A DNA stretch of 64,000 nucleotides from positions 346,667 to 410,666 of the forward strand of contig NZ_KB910518.1 in assembly GCF_000374185.1 (NCBI RefSeq), given 5' to 3'. The notes below the pieces were generated by a model. The model worked only from the letters and a program-made list of their open reading frames with translations, had not been told where the DNA came from and searched no databases. Source of the DNA: Paenibacillus sp. HW567. Lineage in GTDB: Bacteria; Bacillota; Bacilli; Paenibacillales; Paenibacillaceae. Made by a program: the position numbers and the translations under genes. Shown piece by piece: positions 62,986-64,000 of the stretch. Numbering within the stretch: the stretch's first letter is position 1; each line of letters starts with the position of its first letter.

Positions 62986-63539
62986 GTTCGTTTCCCCTTC
63001 ATCACCCTGGAATTAAATTTTAAATATTGCAAAGTCATTCTTGAAACTGCCTGGGTCAGCCAGCGTGAGAACGCCCCGAGCAGCATTCCCAGGCCTAGCA
63101 GCAATATAGCAACAAAAATTCCCTGGATTAGGGTAAAGGCACCTCCGATGATTCCTTCGTAAATCGCAGTAAGCGCGGCTATCCCGCTCATGACGGACGA
63201 AGCCCAGCACATCAGTAGTACACCTAGAAGCATGATATAGGGCCCCAACACAAAAACAAGATTGAAAAAGCCCAGCCCCACCGTAGCAAACACTGCCCGT
63301 GACACAGGAGCAAAACGTCCGTTGCTGCTTTCCGCCTCATTTACCCGGTAGACTAGCAGCATTTCTTTGGCGAGCTGGCGCGGATCGCCAAGCTCCTCTG
63401 CAATTTGCTCCTCTGCAAGTCCGTCTCCGGCCGCCTGCCGAAAGTGCTCTTCATAATCAAGTATCCATTCGCTGCGCAGCGGCTCGGGAATCGGATTCAT
63501 GAGCTCCCGGAGTTGTTTCAGAAATTGCTCCTGTGTCAT
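62982..63539 (-). CDS. HAAS/DUF1700-type membrane protein
   Basis: 185 residues from ATG 63539 (MTQEQFLKQLRELM); longer frames overlap the PadR gene. The N-terminal 75 residues are the HAAS signalling helix bundle (LRSEWILDYEEHF, EEQIAEELGDPRQLAKEML). The rest has about three or four membrane helices. It overlaps the PadR gene by four bases (ATGA). HAAS proteins are regulated with PadR genes and are thought to modulate membrane partners. Confidence 0.88.
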   Translation of the reverse strand: MTQEQFLKQLRELMNPIPEPLRSEWILDYEEHFRQAAGDGLAEEQIAEELGDPRQLAKEMLLVYRVNEAESSNGRFAPVSRAVFATVGLGFFNLVFVLGPYIMLLGVLLMCWASSVMSGIAALTAIYEGIIGGAFTLIQGIFVAILLLGLGMLLGAFSRWLTQAVSRMTLQYLKFNSRVMKGKRT

Positions 63540-63856
63540 CGCTCGACACCTTCCTTTATTAATTGATCTACGGATACGGTGAAGGATCGCCATTCGCTGA
63601 TCAGCGCATCCAGATGATTCTGTCCAAGCGCTGTAAGCTTGTAATATTTGCGGGGAGGTCCTTCGCGCGACTCCCGCAGATAGGTGGAGAAATACCCCTC
63701 CAGCGTCAGTCTGTTCAGCAGCGGATACACACTGCCCACCGCCACCTCAAATTTCGAAGAAATCGCCACGGCGAGCTCGTAGCCATAACGGTCTTCACGT
63801 GCGGTCAATGCCAGCACACACAGATCAAGAACACCTTTTTTGAACTGTATATTCAT
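63536..63856 (-). CDS. PadR-family transcriptional regulator
   Basis: 106 residues after GGAGGA. Typical PadR winged helix: GVLDLCVLALTAREDRYGYELAVAIS, VAVGSVYPLLNRLTLEGYFST and PPRKYYKLTALGQNHL. Short PadR proteins of this class bind their own promoter and control linked membrane genes. It heads the five-gene leftward operon that ends with the ABC transporter. Confidence 0.93.
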   Translation of the reverse strand: MNIQFKKGVLDLCVLALTAREDRYGYELAVAISSKFEVAVGSVYPLLNRLTLEGYFSTYLRESREGPPRKYYKLTALGQNHLDALISEWRSFTVSVDQLIKEGVER

Positions 63857-63884
63857 TTAGCGGTCCTCCTATGCAGCAATGTTC

Positions 63885-63957
63885 ACTATTCAATATTATA
63901 GAATACTGAATCAAAAAAAATAACTTCCTGCTATAAGATAACATTTACTATTCAATA
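63885..63957 (-). promoter_or_regulatory. Candidate PadR operator region
   Basis: ACTATTCAATA occurs at 63885-63895 and again at 63947-63957, and TATTC (63887-63891) forms an inverted repeat with GAATA (63901-63905). The repeats lie directly upstream of the PadR gene where its operon promoter must be. The rest of the window to 64000 has no gene. Confidence 0.5.
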
Positions 63958-64000
63958 ATGCAATATAGTGCTCTACGATACATTGCTGATAACCACATTC

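Noticed and set aside
1..64000. CRISPR arrays, prophage, intact insertion sequences, tRNA or rRNA genes
   Set aside because: No spaced direct repeats, transposase or integrase motifs, or RNA gene signatures were seen by eye.

Overview
The window looks like a chromosomal segment of a Paenibacillus-type member of the Bacillales. Evidence: Gram-positive lipoprotein signals and strong GGAGG-type ribosome binding sites, frequent TTG/GTG starts, SLH (S-layer) anchoring instead of sortase signals, two YesN-type membrane AraC regulators paired with LplA-type sugar-binding lipoproteins, a ydaO-type c-di-AMP riboswitch, and KimA. No rRNA, tRNA, CRISPR array or complete insertion sequence was seen.

Layout. 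(1) 1-12.4 kb, carbohydrate use: a truncated zinc alcohol dehydrogenase, a GH95 fucosidase, an MFS transporter, a membrane AraC regulator, then a sugar ABC operon (binding lipoprotein, two permeases, an unassigned toroid-like enzyme), with terminators between the blocks. (2) 12.5-19.6 kb, a Fur-boxed iron operon: FTR1 permease, P19 lipoprotein, DUF2318 Fe-S membrane protein, two FtsX-type permeases, an ABC ATPase and an atypical Fur-family regulator. This is the gene set of the Campylobacter p19 system. (3) 19.8-20.4 kb: a c-di-AMP riboswitch in front of an NlpC/P60 wall hydrolase. (4) 20.6-37 kb, a heme and iron island built around divergent Fur-controlled promoters. Leftward runs a heme-type ABC importer whose ATPase is fused to an IsdG-type heme oxygenase. 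Rightward runs a secreted NEAT protein, a three-NEAT SLH surface protein, IsdE-like lipoprotein, permease, ATPase, a DUF454-CydD fusion and CydC. A third Fur-boxed unit carries a siderophore-type binding protein and a double-length FecCD permease without its own ATPase.

(5) 37-45 kb: a PNPOx-like protein divergent from a WYL regulator, a secreted protein with an NADase-type glycan-binding domain, a lipoprotein / response regulator / histidine kinase operon, a GH-like protein and a BNR-repeat lipoprotein. (6) 45.1-52.5 kb: KimA potassium transporter (without a visible riboswitch), then an APC permease / SCP2-like / class III aminotransferase operon followed by a TetR regulator and a 7-TM protein with a palindromic operator. 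(7) 52.5-54.8 kb: a low-GC accessory patch with a decayed coding fragment, two secreted or membrane orphans (one a possible permuted papain-like protein), bordered by a broken copy of the start of the downstream lipoprotein gene. (8) 55.5-64 kb: a membrane AraC regulator divergent from an orphan sugar-binding lipoprotein, and a PadR / HAAS / DUF4097 / ABC operon.

The main theme is heme and iron supply. Surface NEAT proteins would take heme, two binding-protein importers would move it in, an oxygenase tethered to one importer would open the ring, and a CydDC-like exporter encoded in the same operon could move heme or thiols. Ferrous/ferric and siderophore routes lie on either side. All functional statements come from reading motifs and recalling families; no database search was run.
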